In this document: positions 1 through 5,634 of the stretch, in pieces | How the letters are laid out: each line of letters begins with the position of its first letter | Position numbering within the stretch: position 1 is the first letter of the stretch | NCBI GenBank assembly: GCA_963511305.1 | Contig: CAUPIJ010000049.1 | Span: 1-6,145, forward strand | Direction: 5' to 3' | DNA length: 6,145 nucleotides | DNA from: Propionimicrobium sp963511305 | GTDB lineage: Bacteria > Actinomycetota > Actinomycetes > Propionibacteriales > Propionibacteriaceae | Made by a program: the position numbers and the translations under genes | Notes under the pieces: model-generated | What the model was told of the DNA's origin: nothing | Database searches by the model: none | What the model saw: the letters and a program-made list of their open reading frames with translations, nothing else

Positions 1-320
1 TGATCTGGGGGTGCGCGCTGCTAGAGGTAGTCTTCAGGACGCTTTGGCTCTCGGCCCCGAGATGGCTGTACGTTGCGCTGTACATCGTGATGGGCTGGGT
101 CTCGCTGTTCTGGCTGCCGACGTTCTGGCAAACCGGGGGAGTGGCAATCGTGGTATTGCTCGCAGTCGGAGGCCTGTTCTACACCGCGGGAGCCGTCATG
201 TACGCGCTAAAAAAGCCAAACCCGTGGCCCGAGTGGTTCGGCTTCCACGAGTTCTTCCACGCGGGTACAATCCTCGGCTCGATGTGCCACTGGGTGGCGA
301 TCCTGCTGGTGGTTATCTAA
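1..320 (+). CDS. Hemolysin III / TrhA family membrane protein (PAQR superfamily), 3' part only
   Basis: This is the C-terminal 105 residues of a polytopic membrane protein whose 5' end lies before the window; the frame is open from base 3 and stops at TAA 318-320. Hydrophobic segments alternate with short polar loops, and the family's APRWLY stretch sits near bases 54-71. The last segment carries FGFHEFFH and then a third histidine in MCHWVAI. The histidines at codons 246, 258 and 288 fit the zinc-binding H-x3-H...H pattern of the PAQR/HlyIII superfamily. Bacterial members (TrhA, YqfA) are linked to membrane homeostasis; the hemolysin name is historical and does not show haemolytic activity here. 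Only the family call is supported, because the N-terminal helices are missing. The next gene begins 76 bp downstream on the same strand, and no clear terminator is seen between them. Confidence 0.85.
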   Translation, partial: IWGCALLEVVFRTLWLSAPRWLYVALYIVMGWVSLFWLPTFWQTGGVAIVVLLAVGGLFYTAGAVMYALKKPNPWPEWFGFHEFFHAGTILGSMCHWVAILLVVI

Positions 321-384
321 TTACCATTTGGTGACACATAGGTAAACTTCCGCAAGTCGCCAACACCTGGCTCGCCGTCCTCGG

Positions 385-396
385 TAAGTTCAGGAT
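385..396 (+). promoter_or_regulatory. Probable -10 box for a leaderless phoH transcript
   Basis: TAAGTT at 385-390 fits the actinobacterial TAnnnT -10 pattern and ends 6 nt before the ATG at 397, so transcription would begin at or next to the start codon. No -35 box is evident at the usual spacing. The only purine-rich stretch, AGGA at 392-395, is one base from the ATG and too close to act as a Shine-Dalgarno sequence. A second candidate promoter further upstream is TTACCA (321-326), 16 nt, TAAACT (343-348), which would give a short leader. Confidence 0.45.
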
Positions 397-1683
397 ATGG
401 GCGTTAAAACATACGTTATTGACACTTCCGTACTGCTGAGCGACCCGAAGGCGATCATCAAATTCGCCGAACACCAGGTGGTGATACCGATCGTGGTGAT
501 CACCGAATTAGAGGGCAAACGCCATCACCCCGATCTTGGATATTTCGCCCGCAATGCGCTCCGCCTCCTAGACGATCTCCGCAGCAAAAACGGCAGGCTC
601 GACAAACCGCTAACCATCAACGACGAGGGCGGCATTCTGCTGGTCGACCTCAACCACACCAGCTGCGACTGCATGCCCGAGGGCTTCCGGCTCGGTGACA
701 ACGACACCCGCATCCTGGCGCTGGCGCTGAACTACAAGTCGGAGGGCAAGGACGTAGTGCTGGTCAGCAAGGACATGCCGATGCGCGTCAAGGCCGCTGC
801 TATGGGCATCGAGGCGCAGGAATACCTTAACGAGCAGGTCTCCGATTCCGGCTGGAGCGGCATGGCCGAGGTCGACTGTTCCTCCGAGACACTCGACCAG
901 CTCTTCGAGGTCGGCGAGGCAAAGATCGACGAAGTCAGCGAGCAGCCGGTGAACACCGGGCTGGTGATCCGCGCGCCAAGCTCTAGCGGGCTCGGACGAC
1001 ACCTCGGTGACGGTCTGGTGAAGCTGGTTCGCCCGGACCTGGAGGCGTTCGGGATTCACGGCCGCAGCGCCGAGCAGCGCGTCGCGCTGGATCTGCTGCT
1101 CGACCCGAGAGTCGGCATCGTGAGCCTCGGTGGGCGGGCAGGCACCGGCAAGTCGGCGCTCGCGCTATGTGCCGGTCTCGAGCTAACGATGGAGCAGCAC
1201 GTATTCGAAAAAGTCATGGTTTTCCGCCCGATGTACGCGGTTGGCGGCCAGGAGCTCGGCTATCTGCCGGGCACCGAGACCGAGAAGATGTCGCCGTGGG
1301 GACAAGCGGTTTTCGACACTCTTAGTTCAGTCACAAATAAGTTCGTCATCGACGAGCTGCTCGAACGCGACATGATCGAGGTGCTGCCGCTGACCCATAT
1401 TCGCGGTCGTTCGCTGCATGACGCGTTCGTGATCGTTGACGAGGCCCAATCCCTCGAACGGAACGTGCTGCTGACCGTGCTCAGCCGAATCGGGCAGAAC
1501 TCACGTGTGGTGCTGACCCACGACACCGCCCAGCGTGACAACCTGCGGGTCGGCCGCTACGACGGCATCGCCGCGGTGGTTGAACGGCTGAAGGGCAACC
1601 CGCTGTTCGCCCACGTGACGCTGACTAGGTCGGAGCGTTCCGAGATCGCTGCCCTGGTGACCGAGATGCTCGAGGACTTCTAG
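397..1683 (+). CDS. phoH2: PIN domain-PhoH ATPase fusion protein (PhoH2 type)
   Basis: A 428-residue protein with an N-terminal PIN ribonuclease domain (about 1-140) fused to a C-terminal PhoH P-loop ATPase domain (about 215-428). PIN acidic residues are visible: D9 in VIDTSVLL, E37 in VITELEG, D101 or D103 in GDNDTRI, and D126 in LVSKD. The PhoH part has a Walker A motif GRAGTGKS at 246-253, a Walker B-like FVIVDEAQ at 344-351, and the LTHDTAQRDN segment further on. Mycobacterial PhoH2 proteins of this design and length (about 430 aa) are reported as ATP-dependent RNA helicases/ribonucleases, so a cytoplasmic RNA-unwinding and cleaving role is likely; this is knowledge of the family, not shown here. 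The ATG is chosen because the PIN domain begins at residue 4 and a -10 box sits just upstream. The gene faces xseB across a 171-bp gap. Confidence 0.93.
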   Translation: MGVKTYVIDTSVLLSDPKAIIKFAEHQVVIPIVVITELEGKRHHPDLGYFARNALRLLDDLRSKNGRLDKPLTINDEGGILLVDLNHTSCDCMPEGFRLGDNDTRILALALNYKSEGKDVVLVSKDMPMRVKAAAMGIEAQEYLNEQVSDSGWSGMAEVDCSSETLDQLFEVGEAKIDEVSEQPVNTGLVIRAPSSSGLGRHLGDGLVKLVRPDLEAFGIHGRSAEQRVALDLLLDPRVGIVSLGGRAGTGKSALALCAGLELTMEQHVFEKVMVFRPMYAVGGQELGYLPGTETEKMSPWGQAVFDTLSSVTNKFVIDELLERDMIEVLPLTHIRGRSLHDAFVIVDEAQSLERNVLLTVLSRIGQNSRVVLTHDTAQRDNLRVGRYDGIAAVVERLKGNPLFAHVTLTRSERSEIAALVTEMLEDF

Positions 1684-1741
1684 GTCTAGCTGATACTCAT
1701 TCGGCTTAGCCCAACCCGGTGGGCCGGTGGCCTAGGCTTGG

Positions 1742-1764
1742 GAAAAATTCCGGAATTGTTTTTC
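1742..1764. terminator. Palindrome with T-runs on both sides, possible weak bidirectional terminator
   Basis: A perfect 12-bp palindrome, AATTCCGGAATT (1746-1757), lies in the gap between the convergent genes phoH and xseB. It is flanked by AAA on the left and, after one extra G, by TTTTT on the right, so both strands show a T-run after the symmetry centre. The position suits termination of both genes. The stem is short, AT-rich and has almost no loop, so it would be weak, and the call is tentative. The rest of the gap holds two further small inverted repeats: TCTGATCAGA at 1794-1803 and GCCGC-GAC-GCGGC at 1811-1823. Confidence 0.25.
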
Positions 1765-1854
1765 GGATCACGAGACCCGCTAAAAGTCCCATTTCTGATC
1801 AGATGTCTGTGCCGCGACGCGGCTTCGCGCCTAGCTACGTTTGGGCTTTGCCCG

Positions 1855-2109
1855 TCACTCGTCCACGCTAGTGGACTCGGCTTTGGCGGCCTCGATCTTC
1901 TGCTTGGCGGAGTCGAGGAACTTCTGGCAGTAGGCCGCCAGCTTCTCGCCTTCTTCCCAAAGCTTCATCGACTCGGCCAGCGGTGCGCCGCCCGATTCGA
2001 GTTTCTGGACGATGGCCTCCAGGCGCGTGCGGGCCTGCTCATAGGTGATCTTCTCCGTGGCCTTCTGCGGGGCGTTTTCGGTGGTCTGTTCGGTGGTTTC
2101 GCTCATCAT
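1855..2109 (-). CDS. xseB: Exodeoxyribonuclease VII small subunit
   Basis: An 84-residue protein made almost wholly of the XseB domain (about 20-78), recognised by YEQARTRLEAIVQKLESGGA followed by PLAESMKLWEEGEKL and a charged helical tail. XseB subunits are helical and pack along XseA to form ExoVII, which degrades single-stranded DNA from both ends in the cytoplasm and takes part in repair. The first ATG (2109) overlaps the last base of the xseA stop as TAATG, so the genes should be translationally coupled. An AGGAAG sequence lies 4 nt before this ATG and 7 nt before a second, adjacent ATG (2106), so the second may be the real start (83 aa). The length is typical of the family. It lies promoter-distal in the xseA-xseB operon. 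Confidence 0.94.
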   Translation of the reverse strand: MMSETTEQTTENAPQKATEKITYEQARTRLEAIVQKLESGGAPLAESMKLWEEGEKLAAYCQKFLDSAKQKIEAAKAESTSVDE

Positions 2110-3314
2110 TAATCTTCCTGGTAGTTGACCTCGGCGTACAGCTGGCCGTCGCTGAGGTAAATCTGTAGTTGATCGCCCGGCTCCACGTCGTTGACCGATG
2201 TCACCGAGATGTTATCGGCGTCCGAGACGATCGCGTAGCCGCGCTCTAGCGTGGCCTTGGGCGACATCGCCTGGATACGAGCCAGCGAGTTGGCGACGAA
2301 AGCCGATTCCTCGCGGATCTTTAGAGCAGCGGCGTGCGTCAGCCGCCGATTGAGCTCGGCGACCTTGTCGGCGTGCGCGCTGATCGTCGCCGAGGGATCG
2401 CGGAGCACCGGGCGCGAGATCAACGCGCTCAGCGTCTTCTGCTCGAAGGCGAGCCGATTCAACATCGCGGCCCTGGTTCGCAGCAGGGTCTGTTCTAGGC
2501 TGGCCAGCTCGTCGGCTGCCACCGGCACCACCATCTTCGCGGCGGCGGTCGGCGTGGACGCGCGGACGTCAGCCACCAGGTCGAGGATCGGTGTGTCCGG
2601 CTCATGCCCGATCGCGCTGATCAGGGGAGTCCTGGCAGCGGCAGCGGCCCGAACCAGGCCCTCGTCGCTGAACGGCAGCAGATCTTCGAGCGAGCCGCCG
2701 CCCCTGGCGATGATGATCACCTCTACATCGGGGTCGGCGTCGAGCTGCTTGAGCGCCTCGATAACCTGCTCTGCAGCCTGAGGCCCCTGGACTAGGGTGT
2801 TTATCACCTTGAATCGCGCGCCCGGCCAGCGCATTTCGACGTTTCGGAGCACGTCACGTTGTGCCGCGCTCTCGGCTCCGGTGATCAGCCCGATGCAGCC
2901 GGGCAGGAACGGCAGCTTCTTCTTACGGATTTCGTCGAAGAGGCCCTCAGCCTGCAGCTTATGTTTGAGCGCCTCGAGTTGGGCAAGCAGCTGGCCCTCA
3001 CCGACGATCTTGATCTGCCTGCACTCGAAGCTCAAGCTAGCGTTCTTATGCCAGACCACCGGGTGGATCTCGGCGACCACTTGGCTGTTGACGGCCAGTG
3101 GCCCCGCCGCGTCCAGCACATGCGCGGGGCAGCTTAGGCGCGCGGAGATCTCCTCGTTGCGGTCGCGCAGCGTGAAGAACTGCCTGCCCGGACGGCGGTT
3201 CAGCTCGATGATCTGACCCTCTACCCAGACCCAGCCGCAGCGCTCGACCCAGCCCTTTACCTTGCGGACGACGTCGGCCAGCGGTTGTGCCTGAGGCGTA
3301 GTTGATTGATTCAC
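2109..3314 (-). CDS. xseA: Exodeoxyribonuclease VII large subunit
   Basis: The catalytic and DNA-binding subunit of ExoVII, 401 residues from GTG 3314. An N-terminal OB-fold (about 10-105, with WVEGQIIELNRR and FFTLRD) binds single-stranded DNA. The catalytic domain (about 110-260) shows GLITGAESAAQRD, ARGGGSLEDL at 203-212, GHEPD at 236-240 and RASTPTAAA at 251-259. D154, R204, H237 and D240 fall in the conserved blocks tied to nuclease activity in E. coli XseA. A helical region that holds XseB follows, and then a short C-terminal domain (GYAIVSD, VEPGDQLQIYLSDG). A longer reading from TTG 3344 adds ten residues, but that TTG lies inside a promoter motif. GTG 3314 lies 7 nt after a TAAAGT box and gives an N-terminus that begins MNQ, as in a leaderless mRNA. 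The likely regulation is by DNA damage, through the upstream PafBC-type motif. Confidence 0.94.
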   Translation of the reverse strand: MNQSTTPQAQPLADVVRKVKGWVERCGWVWVEGQIIELNRRPGRQFFTLRDRNEEISARLSCPAHVLDAAGPLAVNSQVVAEIHPVVWHKNASLSFECRQIKIVGEGQLLAQLEALKHKLQAEGLFDEIRKKKLPFLPGCIGLITGAESAAQRDVLRNVEMRWPGARFKVINTLVQGPQAAEQVIEALKQLDADPDVEVIIIARGGGSLEDLLPFSDEGLVRAAAAARTPLISAIGHEPDTPILDLVADVRASTPTAAAKMVVPVAADELASLEQTLLRTRAAMLNRLAFEQKTLSALISRPVLRDPSATISAHADKVAELNRRLTHAAALKIREESAFVANSLARIQAMSPKATLERGYAIVSDADNISVTSVNDVEPGDQLQIYLSDGQLYAEVNYQED

Positions 3315-3321
3315 GCCTTCT

Positions 3322-3344
3322 ACTTTAGAGCCAGCCACTGACAA
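3322..3344 (-). promoter_or_regulatory. PafBC-type (RecA-independent) DNA-damage promoter of xseAB
   Basis: Read on the minus strand, TTGTCAGTG (3344-3336) is followed by 8 nt and then TAAAGT (3327-3322). This fits the mycobacterial RecA-NDp consensus tTGTCRgtg-N8-TAnnnT at every defined position. In mycobacteria this element is activated by the PafB-PafC regulator after DNA damage, independently of LexA/RecA. The -10 box ends 7 nt before GTG 3314, so the transcript would be leaderless. The match is seen directly; use of the site by a PafBC homologue in this organism is inferred. Confidence 0.75.
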
Positions 3345-3381
3345 TAATGAGTGTGACCTTACCGCTGTTGACCCGGTTTCT

Positions 3382-3417
3382 TAGACTGGCTGTGCCTAGA
3401 CTGGCAATGCTAGGAGG
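3382..3417 (+). promoter_or_regulatory. Tandem -10-like boxes and strong ribosome binding site of ispH
   Basis: The 9-mer TAGACTGGC occurs twice, at 3382-3390 and 3397-3405, with a period of 15 nt. Each copy contains TAGACT, a good TAnnnT -10 box. A TTGACC at 3368-3373 resembles a -35 box but is badly spaced for either (8 and 23 nt), so which copy is used is unclear. AGGAGG at 3412-3417, 5 nt before the ATG, is the only full-strength Shine-Dalgarno sequence in the window and fixes the ispH start at 3423. Confidence 0.45.
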
Positions 3418-3422
3418 AGTAG

Positions 3423-4406
3423 ATGACGAAAAGGGTTATCGTGGCCGCGCCGCGTGGCTACTGCGCCGGAGTGGATCGCGCCGTGGTTACGGTACATCAG
3501 GCGCTGCAAAAGTTCGGCTCGCCGGTCTATGTGCGCAAACAGATCGTCCACAACAAGCACGTCGTCAAAACGCTCGAAGCCAAGGGCGCGATCTTCGTCG
3601 AGGAGCTCGACGAGGTGCCCAGCGGCGAGCTAGTCATCTTCTCCGCGCACGGAGTTTCGCCGGCGGTTCGCGAAGAAGCCAAGGCCAGAAATCTTCGTAC
3701 CATCGACGCCACCTGCCCGCTGGTGACGAAGGTGCACAACGAGGCTCGCAGATTCGCCAAGCAGGGCCTGCCCATTCTGCTCATCGGCCACGAGGGCCAC
3801 GAGGAGGTGGAGGGCACCCAGGGCGAGGCGCCCGAGAACATCACGCTGGTTCAACACCCAGACGAGGTGGAGGGCCTGGACGTCCCCACCGATCAGCCGG
3901 TCGCCTGGCTAAGCCAGACCACGCTCAGCGTCGACGAAACCAACCAGACCGTCGAGAAGCTGCGCGAGAAGTTCCCGCAGCTGCTCGACCCGCCCTCCGA
4001 CGACATCTGCTACGCCACCTCAAACCGCCAGGCGGCCATCAAGGAGATCGCCGCCGAATCAGACCTGGTGATCGTGGTCGGCTCGGCAAACTCCTCCAAC
4101 TCTGTGCGGCTCGTTGAGGTCGCCGCCGAGGCCGGCGCCAAGCGCGCAGAGCGCGTTGACTACGCCGAAGAGATCGACCCGGCCTGGCTGGACGGGGTCG
4201 AAACCGTTGGGCTGACCTCCGGCGCCTCGGTCCCCGAGGAACTGGTGCAGGGCGTCATCGAGCGGCTCGCCGAGCTCGGCTACCCGCAGGTCACCGAGGA
4301 GCAGCTCGTGGAGGAGCAGATGAGCTTCTCGCTGCCCCCGCAGCTACGCACCAGGCGCAGCGCGGCCGACGCCGAGGCCCAGGTTGCCAGCCGCAAGGAC
4401 CACTGA
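3423..4406 (+). CDS. ispH: 4-hydroxy-3-methylbut-2-enyl diphosphate reductase
   Basis: IspH (LytB) carries out the last step of the MEP pathway, reducing HMBPP to isopentenyl and dimethylallyl diphosphate with a [4Fe-4S] cluster. The 327-residue protein keeps the three cluster cysteines: C14 in RGYCAGVDRA, C98 in DATCPLVTKVH and C196 in DICYATSNRQ. Substrate-binding residues are also present: H43 (VHN), H76 (SAHGVSP), H126 and E128 (GHEGHEEVEGT), T166/T167 (LSQTTLSVDET) and the SSNS loop at 224-227. The enzyme is cytoplasmic and normally essential where the MEP route is the only isoprenoid source. A charged tail of about 20 residues (311-327) extends past the conserved fold. The ATG is supported by AGGAGG. 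The gene is divergent from xseA, an arrangement known from other actinobacteria (xseA/lytB2 in M. tuberculosis), and converges on rmuC. Confidence 0.97.
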   Translation: MTKRVIVAAPRGYCAGVDRAVVTVHQALQKFGSPVYVRKQIVHNKHVVKTLEAKGAIFVEELDEVPSGELVIFSAHGVSPAVREEAKARNLRTIDATCPLVTKVHNEARRFAKQGLPILLIGHEGHEEVEGTQGEAPENITLVQHPDEVEGLDVPTDQPVAWLSQTTLSVDETNQTVEKLREKFPQLLDPPSDDICYATSNRQAAIKEIAAESDLVIVVGSANSSNSVRLVEVAAEAGAKRAERVDYAEEIDPAWLDGVETVGLTSGASVPEELVQGVIERLAELGYPQVTEEQLVEEQMSFSLPPQLRTRRSAADAEAQVASRKDH

Positions 4407-4453
4407 CCTGAAGACCCTCAATCTCCCACCCGTGACTCCACGACGTTGTAAAA

Positions 4454-4505
4454 GTTTAATGAGTCAATTCTGGTTCGTAGTCGAACCAAAATTGACTCGT
4501 TAAGC
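4454..4505. terminator. Long AT-rich hairpin between ispH and rmuC, possible bidirectional terminator
   Basis: An imperfect inverted repeat folds as a 24-bp stem with a TAGT loop (4478-4481). The inner six pairs, GGTTCG/CGAACC, are perfect. The two odd pairs within the main 21-bp stem (4460/4499 and 4470/4489) are each a G-U wobble in the transcript of one strand and an A-C mismatch in the other. On the minus strand the stem is followed directly by TTTTAC, which would suit termination of rmuC. On the plus strand no T-run follows. The location between convergent genes supports a terminator, but the low GC and unusual length leave open a repeated palindromic element or a protein-binding site. 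Confidence 0.5.
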
Positions 4506-4562
4506 GTTCTGGGGATTAATTAAGGACCGACCCGCTCCGTGTACACGTGGCTAATCGAATTC

Positions 4563-5576
4563 CTATGGCGTTCGCGTGATCGCCGTCAACGCTTGTGGGG
4601 ACAGTAAATCTTCGTTGGTCAATTTCATTTCGTTGAACTTTCTGGCAGTGACCAACACGCGCGACTCCAGCGAGCCGATGGCGTCGTTGTAACTTTTTAC
4701 CGAGGAATTCAACGACCTGCCCAGCCTATTCAGGTGCGATGAAAGCGTGCCTAGCCGCTCGTAGAGCTCGCGGCCGGTCTCGAAAACCTCGCGCGCGCTG
4801 TCGGCCAGCGCCTCCTGCTTCCAGCCATACGAAATGGCCCTCAGCATCGCGATTAGCGTTGTCGGAGAGGCGAGCAGCACGTCCTTCGCGGCCCCATATT
4901 CGATCAGGTCGGGTTGCTGGTTGAGCGCTTCGGCGGCCAGCGCCTGTGACGGTAGGAACAGCACCACGAATTCGGGGCTGTTGACGTCCAGCCGCCAGTA
5001 TTTCTTGGCCGAGAGCTGGTCGATGTGGCCGCGAACAGCGTGTCCAAACTGCGTGAGCAGCCTGGCGCGGATGGCCTCGTCCTCGCTCAACTGGGCATCG
5101 AGAAACGCGGTGAGCGGGGTCTTCGCGTCGACGTAGATGAACTTGCCGCCGCCCAGCAGCACTTTCATGTCCGGGCGTAACAGGCCCTCGTCTGTGCGCA
5201 CGCTGCTCTGGGTGTAAAAGTCGCAGTGCTCAACCATGCCCGCCAGCTCCACGGCCCGCTTGAGCTGCAGCTCGCCCCACTGACCACGCACATGGGGTTT
5301 TCTCAGCGCGTTCGAAAGCGCGGTGGTCTCGCGGCGCAGGTTTTCATTGGTGGAGATCACAGTGCGAACCTGCTCGGAAAGCTGCGCGCCGAAGCTGGCC
5401 TGGTGGCGCTCGACGGCGCTCAGCTGGTTATTGAGGCGCTCTAATGTCTCGGACACCGGGGCTAGCTGGGGCAGCGGATCCTGGCTCGTGGCTCTGCGTC
5501 TGGAGCCGATCAGCAGCCCCGCCAGCACGCAGACGGCCGCGATTAACAGCACGATGATTACTTGGCTAGCATTCAT
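4563..5576 (-). CDS. rmuC: RmuC family DNA recombination protein, membrane-anchored
   Basis: A 337-residue protein. Residues 5-24 form a hydrophobic segment followed by SRRR, which looks like an N-terminal membrane anchor with the rest in the cytoplasm. Residues about 40-92 are polar and heptad-like (likely coiled coil). The RmuC domain follows (about 95-310), with VRGQWGELQLKRAVELAGM at 96-114, LRPDMKVLLGGGKFIYVDAK at 133-152, FVVLFLPSQA at 203-212 and SPTTLIAMLRAI at 237-248. The E102, D136 and D150-x-K152 pattern resembles a PD-(D/E)xK nuclease core. E. coli RmuC limits inversions at short inverted repeats, and related proteins are implicated in nuclease defence or repair, but the biochemical role is poorly known. 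At 337 aa it is shorter than the E. coli protein. It starts at ATG 5576, without a clear Shine-Dalgarno sequence, 7 nt after a -10-like TTGACT and downstream of a PafBC-type motif. Confidence 0.9.
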   Translation of the reverse strand: MNASQVIIVLLIAAVCVLAGLLIGSRRRATSQDPLPQLAPVSETLERLNNQLSAVERHQASFGAQLSEQVRTVISTNENLRRETTALSNALRKPHVRGQWGELQLKRAVELAGMVEHCDFYTQSSVRTDEGLLRPDMKVLLGGGKFIYVDAKTPLTAFLDAQLSEDEAIRARLLTQFGHAVRGHIDQLSAKKYWRLDVNSPEFVVLFLPSQALAAEALNQQPDLIEYGAAKDVLLASPTTLIAMLRAISYGWKQEALADSAREVFETGRELYERLGTLSSHLNRLGRSLNSSVKSYNDAIGSLESRVLVTARKFNEMKLTNEDLLSPQALTAITRTP

Positions 5577-5583
5577 GCCTAAC

Positions 5584-5606
5584 AGTCAAGCACTCGCCAC
5601 TGACAA
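5584..5606 (-). promoter_or_regulatory. PafBC-type DNA-damage promoter of rmuC
   Basis: On the minus strand TTGTCAGTG (5606-5598) is followed by 8 nt and TTGACT (5589-5584), and the ATG comes 7 nt later. The geometry is identical to that of the xseA promoter; the shared block extends to 11 bases (TTGTCAGTGGC) and both sites end in AGGC just before the start codon. The -10 is one base off the TAnnnT rule (TT in place of TA), so this copy is weaker than the xseA one. The mycobacterial RecA-NDp/PafBC consensus is the closest known match. Confidence 0.62.
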
Positions 5607-5627
5607 AAAATGACTAGGCTTGATACT
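5600..5627 (+). promoter_or_regulatory. Probable promoter of the M18 aminopeptidase gene
   Basis: CTGACA (5600-5605, one base from TTGACA), a 16-nt spacer and GATACT (5622-5627) form a plausible sigma-70-type promoter. The -10 ends 7 nt before ATG 5635, so the mRNA would be leaderless. An alternative -10, TAGGCT at 5615-5620, ends 8 nt before an in-frame GTG at 5629. The -35 overlaps the rmuC damage motif on the opposite strand base for base. Confidence 0.45.
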
Positions 5628-5634
5628 CGTGAGT

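Noticed and set aside
610..1059. A 149-codon minus-strand frame within phoH.
   Set aside because: It is antisense to the PIN domain and linker, with no recognisable domain.
1843..1853. GGGC-TTT-GCCC hairpin directly after the xseB stop as a terminator.
   Set aside because: It has only four base pairs and no T-run on the minus strand, so it is too weak to call.
1738..2112. A 124-codon plus-strand frame opposite xseB.
   Set aside because: It covers the whole of xseB in antisense and reads as Leu/Gly-rich sequence typical of the reverse strand of a helical gene; it has no ribosome binding site and no known domain.
2251..2781. A 176-codon plus-strand frame across xseA.
   Set aside because: It lies antisense to the conserved catalytic region of xseA and its translation is low-complexity Ala/Ser/Arg.
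3338..3343. CTGACA as a -35 box for ispH, by analogy with the aminopeptidase promoter.
   Set aside because: No TAnnnT box lies 16-18 nt downstream on the plus strand; the bases are better explained as the complement of the xseA damage motif.
3347..4117. A 256-codon plus-strand frame starting ahead of ispH.
   Set aside because: It overlaps ispH in another frame, and its Arg/Gly/Ala-rich translation shows no family motif; it is a high-GC shadow frame.
4439..4453. CACGACGTTGTAAAA, identical over 15 nt to part of E. coli lacZ alpha present in many vectors.
   Set aside because: The match stops at both ends and the flanks do not continue into lacZ or a cloning site. The neighbouring EcoRI-like GAATTC and PacI-like TTAATTAA are common short words. 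A chance match is more likely than vector remnant.
4472..4487. GGTTCG...CGAACC resembles a tRNA T-arm or a phage attachment core.
   Set aside because: No acceptor, D or anticodon stem can be drawn around it and no integrase or second att-like repeat is present; it is part of the longer hairpin.
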